Positions 32,740 through 41,618 of a DNA stretch of 64,000 nt are shown here, in pieces (the stretch's first letter is position 1; every line of letters starts with the position of its first letter). A program made the position numbers and the translations under genes. This DNA is from a virus, in IMG/VR virus record IMGVR_UViG_3300030616_000001, positions 1-64,000 of that record; one strand, given 5' to 3'. The notes beneath the pieces were generated by a model. It worked only from the letters and a program-made list of their open reading frames with translations, made no database searches and was not told where the DNA came from.

Positions 32740-35700
32740 GGAATGAAGCTCCCCTTGGCCTGGGCCATGTAGTAGCCGACGTGATCCGGGTTGGCCTCGT
32801 ACATCACGTTGAGCTTGGGGTTAACGGCGGTGTCGGCGGCGAACGACTCCGACATCACCGAGTTGGTTTCCGCGCCACGGTGGCTGTAGACGCGGCCGCA
32901 GTACGAGTCACCCCACTTCCCGCGCTTGTACCGGTAGGAGTAGCCGCTGGAGTACGTCTTGGTGAACACCTTGCCACCGTGCGTGGCGTATGTATCGCGG
33001 AACGCCAGTGCCGCATCGAGTCCCTTGCCCAACGTGTCCACGTAGTGCCCGAACTCGTGGCGGAAGATCGCGGACAACCGGGTCGCGCTCGCATCGGCGG
33101 GCAGCACGATCACGTTCAGGCTCTGCATGTAGTAGGCGCCGTCGTAGGCGTGCGTGGCCTTGAAGATCCTGGGCAGTCCCCTTTTCAGCGCCTCGTCCAT
33201 AACCCGCTGGGACAGGTGCTCGAACGCCTCGTTGTACAGCTTGGCGGCGGCGTCGTGGGACACCTTGCGCAGCCCCACCTTGGACGGGGCGACGAACGCT
33301 CCCATCGACCCCTCCTTGACCGACCGCTGCGTGGCCTTGCGCACAACGTCCGTCTCGACCTGGAACACCTTGTCCGTGTGCTTGCTGACGATCCCCTTGT
33401 TGAACCGCCTCACCTTGCCCGTCTCGGCCTGGACGAAGTCGCGGATCCTGGCGGCACGTTCGTGCTTATGGAGGTTGCGGCCGAACCGCCGCTGCATCTT
33501 GGCCGTCTCGGTGGCCAGGTAGTCGGACAGCCGTGCGCTCTCCCGCTTGATCCGCTCCTTCAGCTGCTTCTTCACAGACACCCCATCGAGGAGGCCATAC
33601 TCGCTGTAGTCGGCAGCCTTCCCGGCGCCGGGCTGTTGCGGCTTGGGTGGCGCAGGCGGCTTCTTCTTCGGCTTCTTCTTTTTCGGCCCCTCGATCTTGG
33701 GCTTGGGCTTCGGCCTGACCGTGGGATCGGTGGGCTTCTTTTTCGGCTTCTTCTTGGGCGGCGTGGTGGGACGCTTGGGACCTGGGCCGGACTTGGGCGC
33801 CATCTTGGGCGCGGGTTTGCCGAACGTGACCTTGGAGGGATCGGTGGTGCGCTGAATGTATCCACGCTTCTCCATCCTGCCCAGGACCGTCTCGATCCGC
33901 TCGTCGGTGGCGGCCTTCCTCAGCGCCTTGATGTCGTGGCGTGCCGCGACCCGCAGATCGCTGTTGAACTTGATGTACTGGAGGTCCCCGGTGGTGCTGC
34001 TGCGCAGGGTGTAGACCCGGTGGGCCGCGGGTTGTGCCGTCTCGGCGAGCACCACCTCGCGCGTGGTCGCGCTGCCCAACCTCTCGATGTGCATCACCAC
34101 GCCGTTGGTGTCTGCGGACAGGTTGAGCTTCTTGGACAGGTCGGACAGCACGTCCTTGACCGGGTCCTTCGCCTTGGCCACCTGGGCCGGTTTCGCCATG
34201 CCGCGGATCACCCGGTACTCCGGGTCGTACTGGTATCGCTGATAGACCGCCGCCGGTTTCATCTCGCCCGTTGCCGGGTTGGAGAACCACCGCTTGTGCA
34301 GCCGTCCCGGCGCCACGAAGTCCTCGGTGAACGGATACCGTTCGATCAGGTCGGGATCGCCCACCGACACGGGCTTGTCCTGGGACGGAACGGGGTGACC
34401 GATCTGCGGCCGCGGCCCGACCCCGCTCGGCACCTTGCCGCCCTTGGGCACGATCTTCGGCGCCACTGGAGCTCCGCCGCCTGCACGGGGCATCTGGTTG
34501 CGCGGCACCGACACCGTGGTGGTGACCGGGATCGTCCACGACCTGCAGAGGTGGTGGTACGGTGGCGGCCCGATGTTGGCGTCGGCCAGTTGGTTGCCGG
34601 CCTTGTAGTATTTGAAGATCCCTCTGTCATCGAGGCGCCCCATGCCGCTGCGGACCACGTCCGCGATCTTGGTGCCGTTGTTGGCCGTGACGATGGACTT
34701 GACCCCGGTCTTCTGGTCCACACGCTCACGGAGGAACGGCGATGCGTCTCGGATGTCCTCGGGACGTGCCACGTTCATCGCGCCTATGATCTGCTGGCTC
34801 ACAACGTGCGTCTCGATGATCTGGCCGTCCAGGCACCGGCAGATTTCTGTGGTGCGTTCGTCCAGAACCGCCTGGACCTCGAGCGCCTCTATGCCCACCT
34901 CGATGTAGCCGCTGACCTCGGCGTAGGAACGGGCGCGGTTGATCGCCGCCGACGCCACCGCTGTGAAGTACCTGGCCCCCATCGCCTGCCACGCCTGGGG
35001 GATCGCCTTCTGGAGCGCGGCACCGATCTCGGTGCGGCCCAACCCGTCCCGCAATCCCTGTTGCACCACGTTCCGCGCACGTGCGGTCAACCTGTCCGAC
35101 CGGACACCGGCGGCGTCCCGCATCCACCACCCGTTCTGATCCGCGATGGTCTGGATCGCCACGAGGTCGGGCTGGCGCAGGGACATGCCCACCGACGGCA
35201 GGAAGTTGGACCGCACCACCTTGCGTGCGTTGGTGAACACACCCTGGAGCTTGGTTTCCACCTTGGTGCGCCACGTCGGCATCACGTCCTTCGCAGCTGC
35301 CCCCAGCATCTTGCGGAGATCGCCACGGATCATCGCCAGCTTCTTCGCGCTGTCCTGGGCGGACAGGTTGGGCCAGTCGATGTTGAGGCGCCGAACGTAC
35401 TTCTCCAGCTTGGGCGCCAGGATCTCCCGCTCGGCGAATCGCAGCTGCCCGGCGAGTCGTTGGGCGATCAGGCGCGAGTCCACTGGATCCTGCGGGGACA
35501 GGGCCTTCTCCACCAGCACACCACTCGGCCCAACCATCGACGCCGCGGCGTTGAGCTCGGCCTCGGCGGGTCGCATCGGGGTGATCGTCTCCACCCTCTC
35601 AAACACCGTGCGCCGTCCCCTGAACCGGGAACGGAGGATCGTGACCTCCCCCATAGGGAGACACTTCACGGCCTCCTGGCGGACATGCTGCATGGTGCGT

Positions 35701-35888
35701 GCGTCGACGTGGACCGGGACCACCCCGGCCCCGCCCATAACGACCATCGCGTACCCTTCGGCCTTGACCAGTGGCGCCTTGCCCCGCACGCCCACCTTCC
35801 ACAGCGCCACAACGGGGTCGGTCCCCAGGTCAGCGACCGGATCCAAGGTCATGAACCCGCTCGCGGGCGTGGAGTACGCGCCGAGCAT
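32736..35888 (-). CDS. MuF head morphogenesis protein fused to a C-terminal HEXXH metallopeptidase domain
   Basis: This 1050-residue protein starts at an ATG sharing one base with the upstream stop (TAATG). Residues about 300-455 are a MuF/SPP1 gp7-like minor head domain: AAINRARSYAEV, DERTTEICRCLDG and PPYHHLCRSWTIP with conserved Cys and His. A region of unknown type follows, then a Lys/Pro-rich linker (about 690-765). The C-terminus contains HEFGHYVD (His944, Glu945, His948) and a downstream Glu at about 1014 in MSESFAAD, the pattern of a zinc peptidase. MuF proteins lie inside the capsid, so the peptidase could be injected with the DNA. Most minor head proteins of this family are 250-500 residues; this one resembles MuF polymorphic-toxin fusions. 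Confidence 0.85.
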   Translation of the reverse strand: MLGAYSTPASGFMTLDPVADLGTDPVVALWKVGVRGKAPLVKAEGYAMVVMGGAGVVPVHVDARTMQHVRQEAVKCLPMGEVTILRSRFRGRRTVFERVETITPMRPAEAELNAAASMVGPSGVLVEKALSPQDPVDSRLIAQRLAGQLRFAEREILAPKLEKYVRRLNIDWPNLSAQDSAKKLAMIRGDLRKMLGAAAKDVMPTWRTKVETKLQGVFTNARKVVRSNFLPSVGMSLRQPDLVAIQTIADQNGWWMRDAAGVRSDRLTARARNVVQQGLRDGLGRTEIGAALQKAIPQAWQAMGARYFTAVASAAINRARSYAEVSGYIEVGIEALEVQAVLDERTTEICRCLDGQIIETHVVSQQIIGAMNVARPEDIRDASPFLRERVDQKTGVKSIVTANNGTKIADVVRSGMGRLDDRGIFKYYKAGNQLADANIGPPPYHHLCRSWTIPVTTTVSVPRNQMPRAGGGAPVAPKIVPKGGKVPSGVGPRPQIGHPVPSQDKPVSVGDPDLIERYPFTEDFVAPGRLHKRWFSNPATGEMKPAAVYQRYQYDPEYRVIRGMAKPAQVAKAKDPVKDVLSDLSKKLNLSADTNGVVMHIERLGSATTREVVLAETAQPAAHRVYTLRSSTTGDLQYIKFNSDLRVAARHDIKALRKAATDERIETVLGRMEKRGYIQRTTDPSKVTFGKPAPKMAPKSGPGPKRPTTPPKKKPKKKPTDPTVRPKPKPKIEGPKKKKPKKKPPAPPKPQQPGAGKAADYSEYGLLDGVSVKKQLKERIKRESARLSDYLATETAKMQRRFGRNLHKHERAARIRDFVQAETGKVRRFNKGIVSKHTDKVFQVETDVVRKATQRSVKEGSMGAFVAPSKVGLRKVSHDAAAKLYNEAFEHLSQRVMDEALKRGLPRIFKATHAYDGAYYMQSLNVIVLPADASATRLSAIFRHEFGHYVDTLGKGLDAALAFRDTYATHGGKVFTKTYSSGYSYRYKRGKWGDSYCGRVYSHRGAETNSVMSESFAADTAVNPKLNVMYEANPDHVGYYMAQAKGSFIP

Positions 35889-36265
35889 TAGGACTCCGAG
35901 GGTTCGATCTCGAGCTTGGGCGGCGGCTTGACGCCTGCCTTGGCCAGCTTCTTCGGGATGGGCCTGGACGGGCGCACCGGAGGTTCGCACTCGGTGGCTC
36001 GCCCGTTCTTGATCGTGAACCAGATCCCGCACTTCTTGCAGTGGCCGCTGCCGCAGTGGATCGGGCGGTCCAGGGTGGGCGAGGACTTGGCGTTGTACAC
36101 CTCGGCCCTGGTGAACTGCATCGCGTGGCACTTGGGACACCGGAGGATCACGGCGCCGCTACGGTGGGCCATGATGTCACCGAGGGCGGGGTGGGGACGG
36201 CGCCCAAGGGTGTCCACGCCGTCGATCACCTTGTACGGTCCGTCGTACCATTCCCGCTCGGTCAT
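35888..36265 (-). CDS. Zinc-ribbon protein of the head region
   Basis: This is a 125-residue protein. CPKC (near residue 43) and CGSGHCKKCG (near residue 71) provide the Cys ligands of a zinc ribbon. The C-terminus is Lys/Pro-rich (SRPIPKKLAKAGVKPPPKLEIEP). It overlaps both neighbours by 1-4 bases. The function is unknown; it may bind DNA or RNA. Confidence 0.65.
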   Translation of the reverse strand: MTEREWYDGPYKVIDGVDTLGRRPHPALGDIMAHRSGAVILRCPKCHAMQFTRAEVYNAKSSPTLDRPIHCGSGHCKKCGIWFTIKNGRATECEPPVRPSRPIPKKLAKAGVKPPPKLEIEPSES

Positions 36266-36786
36266 CTGTCCCCTCCAGGTGGGCGCCCCTTGGCCCACAG
36301 CGGCCCGAACTGGACGTCCACGGTGCCGACCGCGTCCGGGTCCAGTGAGTGGACGCCGGCGCAGAACCCACGGAACGCGGCGGTGCCGTCGAGCACGGTC
36401 AGGACCTCGGTGGAGAACGGGGTGAACGCCCCGGGGTTGGCCGGGACGGGCTGCGGCGGCTCCTGCTTGGTGTACGCCAGATAGAACGCCGCGTACTTCG
36501 CAGCCGCGTTGGCGATCATGGCCAGGGCGCCTTCCAGCTTGCCGGTCTTCTGGTTGACGACCAGACCGAACGAGTTGGCAGCGACCTCACACGCCCAGTC
36601 GTACCTGGCGGCGGCCATCGACTCGCCGAGTTCACCGCCGCCGTACTGGCGCTCCAGTCCCTTGGTGAATGTGAACTTGAGCTCCACGAGGTCGTCCTCG
36701 CGCGGCCGAGGGATCGGGATCGGCAACGGAACCGTGATCGGGTCCAGTTCGTCGGGGAATGTGTCCCCACCACCACCGCTTGCCAT
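36262..36786 (-). CDS. Hypothetical helical protein
   Basis: This is a 174-residue protein. The first 30 residues are Gly/Pro-rich and probably flexible. The central part is helical (GELGESMAAARYDWACEVAANSFGLVV, GALAMIANAAAKYAAFYLAYTK). It is encoded directly after a 22-codon open frame and overlaps the next gene by four bases. No family is recognised. Its place between the fibre-like gene and MuF suggests a virion or head assembly role. Confidence 0.6.
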   Translation of the reverse strand: MASGGGGDTFPDELDPITVPLPIPIPRPREDDLVELKFTFTKGLERQYGGGELGESMAAARYDWACEVAANSFGLVVNQKTGKLEGALAMIANAAAKYAAFYLAYTKQEPPQPVPANPGAFTPFSTEVLTVLDGTAAFRGFCAGVHSLDPDAVGTVDVQFGPLWAKGRPPGGDR

Positions 36787-36855
36787 CTAGTCCTCGTCCT
36801 TCGGCGGCCAGTCCTTGGGTACTGGGCGCGGTTTCGGTTTGTCGTCGGATCGCAT
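36787..36855 (-). CDS. Very small open frame (22 aa)
   Basis: An ATG behind AAAGGACACGAC, a good ribosome binding site, opens a frame for a charged peptide of 22 residues (starts MRSDDKPKPRPVPKD). It ends one base before the ATG of the following gene, the tight junction typical here. It is too short to classify. It may be a leader peptide that couples translation to the next gene. Confidence 0.4.
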   Translation of the reverse strand: MRSDDKPKPRPVPKDWPPKDED

Positions 36856-36874
36856 GTCGTGTCCTTTCCGCCGT

Positions 36875-37993
36875 CTACGCGGGTGCGCCTGTCGCGTCTA
36901 CCCAACCGGCGCCGGCCCACCAGATAGGCATGCCGAGTGTCGTGTCGAAATACTGCTTGCCGGTGTCTGTCGCTCCCAGGGCACCGGGCCTGTCGCCCGT
37001 GACGCCGTAACCCAGGTGCATCGACACCGCGCCCTTGTCCACGTACTTCGTCTCCTTGGTGGCGGGGTCGCGTGCCAGGATGTGTGTCAGGACGTCGTCC
37101 TGGGCCGGGTCGTCCCAGATGTTGAGGTTGCGCTGGTACACCTTGTCGGGGTCGGTGATCGTGACGCCGTTCAGTCCGATGGCCACCGACCTGTCGGCGG
37201 TCGCTTCCATCACCACCGTCCGGCCGCCGATGATCTGCGCCTCGGTGGCGCCGGCCTTGATCTCGTGGTTGAGGCCACCCCAGATCCCGCACCGTGTCGC
37301 CGCCGCGCCGGTCTGGGTCGCACCGTAGGACCCGTTGACCGTGGAGAAGTTGTACGAACCCTGCCCGCGTGCCTGGAGGTAGCGGATCGTGGCGCCGCTC
37401 CAGTATCCGTTGCCGATCGCGACGGCCGTGGCGGCGGTCGCCTTGCAGAATCCGCCGATCGCCACCGCGCTCCAGTACGTCGCCTCACACTCCATGCCGA
37501 TGGCGAGCGCGTACCCCTCGTTGGCCTTGGACTTGTAGCCGAGGGCGGTGGCTCCCCACCCCTTGGCCTCGTTCTCCTCGCCTCGGGTCATCGCGTAGGA
37601 TCCAGACGCTTCGGACTGGCCGGCCAACGCGGCCGCGGCGTACCCCGACACGTCGTTGAGGAATCCGGCCGCGAACGAGGACGGCCCAAGGGTGGCGCCT
37701 GGATCCCGTGGCGGGTATGCCGGGCCGTACGCGTCGATGCTCGAGATGTCGAACGCCCCGTGGACCGTTCCGAGTCCCGCGATCAGGTCGAGCGCGTTGA
37801 GTGCGCCGATGTCGATGTCCAGTGGCATGGACATGACCGCCGAACTGCCCACGTCCAGGACGCTCTGGAGATCCTGCATGATCCCGCCGGCGTTCACGAG
37901 GTCCACAAGCTCGTTGATCTTCTCCACCACGGGATGGTCCATCCCGTTGAGGATCCCTTGGATGTCGTCACTGGTGAGTTTCTCCGCTGTCAT
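36875..37993 (-). CDS. Fibre-like protein with YadA/Hep_Hag head repeats
   Basis: This 372-residue protein starts with a helical part (VVEKINELVDLVNAGGIMQDLQSVL) and then, around residues 115-190, repeats of about 14 residues (GWGATALGYKSKANE, GYALAIGMECEATYW, SAVAIGGFCKATA, TAVAIG). These have the pattern of the left-handed beta-roll found in YadA-type trimeric adhesin heads and in some phage fibres. The C-terminal part is Gly-rich beta. It is encoded between the portal and minor head genes, away from the tail fibres, so a capsid or neck fibre is possible. Confidence 0.65.
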   Translation of the reverse strand: MTAEKLTSDDIQGILNGMDHPVVEKINELVDLVNAGGIMQDLQSVLDVGSSAVMSMPLDIDIGALNALDLIAGLGTVHGAFDISSIDAYGPAYPPRDPGATLGPSSFAAGFLNDVSGYAAAALAGQSEASGSYAMTRGEENEAKGWGATALGYKSKANEGYALAIGMECEATYWSAVAIGGFCKATAATAVAIGNGYWSGATIRYLQARGQGSYNFSTVNGSYGATQTGAAATRCGIWGGLNHEIKAGATEAQIIGGRTVVMEATADRSVAIGLNGVTITDPDKVYQRNLNIWDDPAQDDVLTHILARDPATKETKYVDKGAVSMHLGYGVTGDRPGALGATDTGKQYFDTTLGMPIWWAGAGWVDATGAPA

Positions 37994-38220
37994 TGATCTC
38001 TCCTGTATTCGCGGCCCAGCGTGGCGGGAGAGACGACCCGCTCCATACCGCCGAGGCCAGAGATGGCGGACGTGAGGCGGATCATGCCTGTGTCGTCCAC
38101 CTCGGCGACACGGACGCGGCGCATCGGGTGCGGTTCGCCGGCCTCGTCGATCGCCAGGTTGATGAAGTAGTCCCCGACGTGGACTGACGGATCCTTTGCG
38201 GCGTCGAACAGGCTACCCAT
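37990..38220 (-). CDS. Small protein after the portal
   Basis: This is a 76-residue protein with an early VGDYFINLAIDEAGEPHPMRRVRVAEVDDTGMIRLTSA segment that looks like a small beta barrel. It overlaps the portal gene by eight bases and the fibre-like gene by four. Function unknown. GAGGAGGACG precedes the ATG. Confidence 0.6.
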   Translation of the reverse strand: MGSLFDAAKDPSVHVGDYFINLAIDEAGEPHPMRRVRVAEVDDTGMIRLTSAISGLGGMERVVSPATLGREYRRDQ

Positions 38221-40171
38221 CGTCCTCCTCCGCCTCCAGGTCGTCCACGTCCCGGAACTCCGCGGACAGGTCCATGTCGAACCCGGCCTGGCGCAACTCG
38301 TCGGTGAGGATCGCCTCGACCCGCTTCGCCAACTGGTTCAGCTGGTTGGTCAGCTGCGCCATCGTCGCCACCTGCTCCTCGTCCCCCTCCTCGGGTACGA
38401 CCTGGCCGCCCTCGCCGATCCCAGCGAGGGTCATCGGCATCGGCCACCGGCTCCACTCCTCCTCGACCTTGGCCAGGCCGCGGTTGAGCGCGTCGCCGAG
38501 CAACGTGCGGATCTCGTAGGGCAAGAGGCCGCCGTGGGGCGCCGCCACCTTGATCAGATCAGCGATCTCCTCGGGGCTACGGGTCGGCGGGGAGTTGGAC
38601 CGGAACTTGTGCAGGCCGACGCCGATCCTGGGCAGGATGTACTTGTTCACAACCCAGTCGATGTCCTCGCGCTCAGGCTCGAAAACCTGTTCCTCCGCGA
38701 ACGACAACGCCGCGATGGCCGTGGCACGGTTGAGGTTCTTCGGGGTGTAGCCCCGCAGCATCGGTGGCAACCGGAACGAGGCGCCGATCCGATCCGCGCT
38801 GCGCTCGTCGTAGTTGGTGAAGGTGGCGTCGTTCTGCTGGGCGGACCGAAGGGACTCGAACTCCATCGTGGGCATCAGGGTGCGCTCCTCACCCTTCTGC
38901 TTCATGGGGTGCGCCTCCACGACCAGGATCTTGTGGCGGTTCTCGGACCCGCCGAACTCCTGGGTCATCCGCTGCTCGAGGCGGTCCTTCATGTCCCGGG
39001 GCACCTTGCCGCCGCCGACGAACAGGATCCCAGGCGGGATCGCGCTGCTGTCCAGGTAGAAGTAGTTCGTCTCGTCGGCCTCGCGCACTCCCAGAACGGC
39101 CAGGAGGTTGCCGATCCAGCGTGGCGGCGGACACGGGCTACGCGGGTCGTGGAGCGGGATGTAGATCAGCTCGTTGGCTTCCTTCGCGTCCTTGCCCTCG
39201 CCGCCGTCTTCCTCTGGGCGCCGCATCTCCTGGACCGACTTGTAGATCGTGCCCGTGGTGGCGCTGATCACCCGTGGATCCCCGGGGGACTTGTAGTAGG
39301 ACTTGCGGTCGCCGACGATCTGGACGTACCTGCGGAACCGACGGTGCACCAGGACCTCGCGTCCTTCGGACAGCGGTGTGACAGGATCCGGCTCGGTGAC
39401 CTCGACCAGTTCGCCCTCGTCCCGTAGCGGCCGCACCGTGTAGCCCGGGATGTAGTTGAGGCGCTTCAACCGGTCGTAGCCGTCGGTCAGCATCTCCCAC
39501 GCGCCCCACCCGTGCGCCTCGATGTCGTACCTGGTGACCCGGCGGAGTTTGATGAACGACATCGCGCTGCAGCACGTCTTGAAGAACGCCTCGAACAGGA
39601 ACTGCTCTCGGCGCAACGCAACGCGCAACTGCTCGCGGACGTCGTCGATCTCCTGGTCGGTGATCTCCCCGTCGTCGTCCTCGTCCACCGGCTCGCCGGC
39701 GTCGGGATCCAGTTCAGGATCCGGCTCGTCCTCGTCGGCCTTCTCCGCGGCGTCCAGGGCGGCTTCCTCCTCCTCGACCCACCGCTCGATCTGGAGCGCG
39801 TTGCGGATCGCCTCGGTGGCCTCCTCGCTGTCCAGGTCCTCCATCCACGACTCGCACACCACGGCCTGGAAACCATATCCCTCGATGTTGGTCTGATAGG
39901 CGGCGATGTTGGGCGCGACGTGGGGCGTCAGCTCGATGTAGTTGAGAAGGGACTCGGGGTCGTAGGGTGGTTCCACCGCGCCGGCGTCACCGTACACCTC
40001 GCGCCGACGGTCCAGGGCGCCGATCGCCTGACTCTCGTCGACGGAACGGCCGGTCATCACCGCTGCCTTGGCCAGGACCTCCCGGATGTCCACCACGAAC
40101 CCGGTGTCGTCCGTCTTGCCCTTGGTGGTGTGCCCGCCCTTGGCCCCGCCTCTTTTCGCGGGACCCCCCAT
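38213..40171 (-). CDS. Portal protein
   Basis: This is a 652-residue portal protein of the PBSX/SPP1-like type. Typical elements are the early YDPESLLNYIELTPHVAPNIAAYQTNIEGYGF, FLFEAFFKTCCSAMSF, then RLKRLNYIPGYTVRPL, IYIPLHDPRSPCPPPRWIGNLLAVLG and the stem/crown segment FDRLEQRMTQEFGG-like, followed by DERSADRIGASFRLPPMLRG. The middle has a long acidic insert (about residues 135-180). The dodecameric ring is the DNA entry and exit channel of the head. It lies downstream of the terminase, as usual. The start ATG shares one base with the upstream stop. Confidence 0.85.
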   Translation of the reverse strand: MGGPAKRGGAKGGHTTKGKTDDTGFVVDIREVLAKAAVMTGRSVDESQAIGALDRRREVYGDAGAVEPPYDPESLLNYIELTPHVAPNIAAYQTNIEGYGFQAVVCESWMEDLDSEEATEAIRNALQIERWVEEEEAALDAAEKADEDEPDPELDPDAGEPVDEDDDGEITDQEIDDVREQLRVALRREQFLFEAFFKTCCSAMSFIKLRRVTRYDIEAHGWGAWEMLTDGYDRLKRLNYIPGYTVRPLRDEGELVEVTEPDPVTPLSEGREVLVHRRFRRYVQIVGDRKSYYKSPGDPRVISATTGTIYKSVQEMRRPEEDGGEGKDAKEANELIYIPLHDPRSPCPPPRWIGNLLAVLGVREADETNYFYLDSSAIPPGILFVGGGKVPRDMKDRLEQRMTQEFGGSENRHKILVVEAHPMKQKGEERTLMPTMEFESLRSAQQNDATFTNYDERSADRIGASFRLPPMLRGYTPKNLNRATAIAALSFAEEQVFEPEREDIDWVVNKYILPRIGVGLHKFRSNSPPTRSPEEIADLIKVAAPHGGLLPYEIRTLLGDALNRGLAKVEEEWSRWPMPMTLAGIGEGGQVVPEEGDEEQVATMAQLTNQLNQLAKRVEAILTDELRQAGFDMDLSAEFRDVDDLEAEEDDG

Positions 40172-40488
40172 CACAGAACCTTGCCGGCGATCTTGAGCTC
40201 GGCGCTGTTGAGGACCCCGGCGTTGGTGCCGTTGACCCGCACGTAGTTGTACTGCGCGGGGATCACCCCCTGTGCGTCCGCCGGTCCCAGGCCCGCCTGG
40301 ATCGCGGTCCACACGTCGCCGGCCACCGAACCCTCCAGGGTGAACACAGCCACCACCCCCACGTCGGTCTGGTACTCGTACCCCTTGTCCGACATCTGGC
40401 GCACGTCGTGCTCGTGGCCGGCGCCCAGGGGCAGCGAACCTACCGGGTTCTCGTCGAACGGATACACTCTGATCTCTGGCATCGCCAT
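40171..40488 (-). CDS. Small beta-rich protein between terminase and portal
   Basis: This 105-residue protein (MPEIRVYPFDENP, VGVVAVFTLEGSVAGDVWTAIQAG, YNYVRVNGTNAGVLNSAELKIAGKVL) has the character of a single beta domain, such as a decoration or head-fibre component. No family is recognised. Its AGGAGGACCAC ribosome binding site is strong, which would fit an abundant structural protein. Confidence 0.55.
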   Translation of the reverse strand: MAMPEIRVYPFDENPVGSLPLGAGHEHDVRQMSDKGYEYQTDVGVVAVFTLEGSVAGDVWTAIQAGLGPADAQGVIPAQYNYVRVNGTNAGVLNSAELKIAGKVL

Positions 40489-40498
40489 GTGGTCCTCC

Positions 40499-41038
40499 TC
40501 AGTTCATCGAAGCTCGGGACGCGGCCATCGCCTTTTGCGCCAGGTCCCGCGCGTCTTGGTCGGCCAGTGGGTCGGCGGCCTGTCGCATCAGGATCCGCGT
40601 CGCCGCCACCCGAAGGTCGTTCCAGTCCTTGCGTCGGTGCATCAGTTCCAGGACCTTGTTGACCGCGTCCTTGGACGCCTTGGCCTTGCGGTCGTCCACC
40701 ACGTCCCGGAAGAACGCGGCCAGGATCCGGGGCTTCTGCTCGTCCGGTGCCGCGTGAAAGTCCGCGAGGAGGTGCTCATGGAACACCCCGTCGTCGATCT
40801 GCTGCGCCGCCTCTTTCATGATCCGGTCGAACTCGTCGGGCTGGACACCACCGTCGGCTCGGCTCACGCACCGGCAGATGATCGGGATCTGCTGCGGCCC
40901 GTTGCCGTCGCCCAGGTCGGCGTTCTTGTACCCCACGATCCCGCGGCCGTTGCACCGCTTGCACCCGGGCTTGGCCTTGGCCAGGTCCACGTGCTTGGCA
41001 AGCCGCACACGAGGCGGCGCCTGATCACGCTTGGTCAT
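40499..41038 (-). CDS. DnaJ-type zinc-motif protein
   Basis: This is a 179-residue protein. GCKRCNGRGIVG and CRC within the first 60 residues resemble one repeat of the DnaJ zinc domain (CxxCxGxG). The remainder is helical (DEFDRIMKEAAQQ, KASKDAVNKVLELMHRRKDW). It overlaps the previous gene by 14 bases. Function unknown; it could be a packaging or assembly factor given its neighbours. Confidence 0.6.
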   Translation of the reverse strand: MTKRDQAPPRVRLAKHVDLAKAKPGCKRCNGRGIVGYKNADLGDGNGPQQIPIICRCVSRADGGVQPDEFDRIMKEAAQQIDDGVFHEHLLADFHAAPDEQKPRILAAFFRDVVDDRKAKASKDAVNKVLELMHRRKDWNDLRVAATRILMRQAADPLADQDARDLAQKAMAASRASMN

Positions 41039-41618
41039 CGTCCCCCTCCAGTTCCTTGACCCGTCCCTGCCACCACCGCCGCAGACAGCCGCGGCACTTG
41101 GTCTTGCCGAAGTCCTTGGGGTGGTGACGGCACTTCGTCTCCCTGTCCACGTGCGTCCCTGTGCCTGGTTCTGCCCGTTGGAAGTGGTCACGTAGGGTTC
41201 CGGTCGGGACCAGGACGCGGACAGGCGGCAGGTCCCCGTCTCGGACCACGCACGGCACCAGGAGTTCCATGTGGTCGGGGCCGCCAGTGAACAGGTCCGG
41301 TCGGATCTCCACCGCCTCCTCCCACACCTCGTCGCACTCCTCGATGTCCTCGAGGGCGCGTTCGAGCTCGGCGTCGTCCACGTCCACCTCGGTGCCCCCG
41401 GGAAGGCCCAGGCGCAGACCCAGGACCCGCTCCCACTGGTCGTCGTTGACCGCGGCGATCACGGTGTCGTTCAGGGTAACGAACGCCTTGCCCGCGAGGG
41501 CGCGGTATGGGTGCTGTGCAATCTCGGTGGTCACGGTCACGTCTCCGTTGTCGTAGCGGCTGTACTCCGCGCCGGTTTCCACATCGCGCATGGTCGTGGA
41601 TTTAGAACGGGTACTCAT
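41025..41618 (-). CDS. Hypothetical protein with C-terminal Cys/His cluster
   Basis: This is a 197-residue protein. The start chosen is ATG with GAGGACGAGC upstream; a GTG 15 bases earlier is possible. The acidic core (VDVDDAELERALEDIEECDEVWEEAV) is followed by a Cys/His cluster (CRHHPKDFGKTKCRGCL), probably metal binding. It overlaps the end of the large terminase. No family recognised. Confidence 0.6.
   Translation of the reverse strand: MSTRSKSTTMRDVETGAEYSRYDNGDVTVTTEIAQHPYRALAGKAFVTLNDTVIAAVNDDQWERVLGLRLGLPGGTEVDVDDAELERALEDIEECDEVWEEAVEIRPDLFTGGPDHMELLVPCVVRDGDLPPVRVLVPTGTLRDHFQRAEPGTGTHVDRETKCRHHPKDFGKTKCRGCLRRWWQGRVKELEGDDDQA

Noticed and set aside
32781-35891. Plus-strand open frame of 1036 codons opposite the MuF gene
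   Set aside because: The minus-strand frame has MuF and HEXXH motifs, while this one is a His/Arg/Val-rich shadow caused by GC-rich codon bias.
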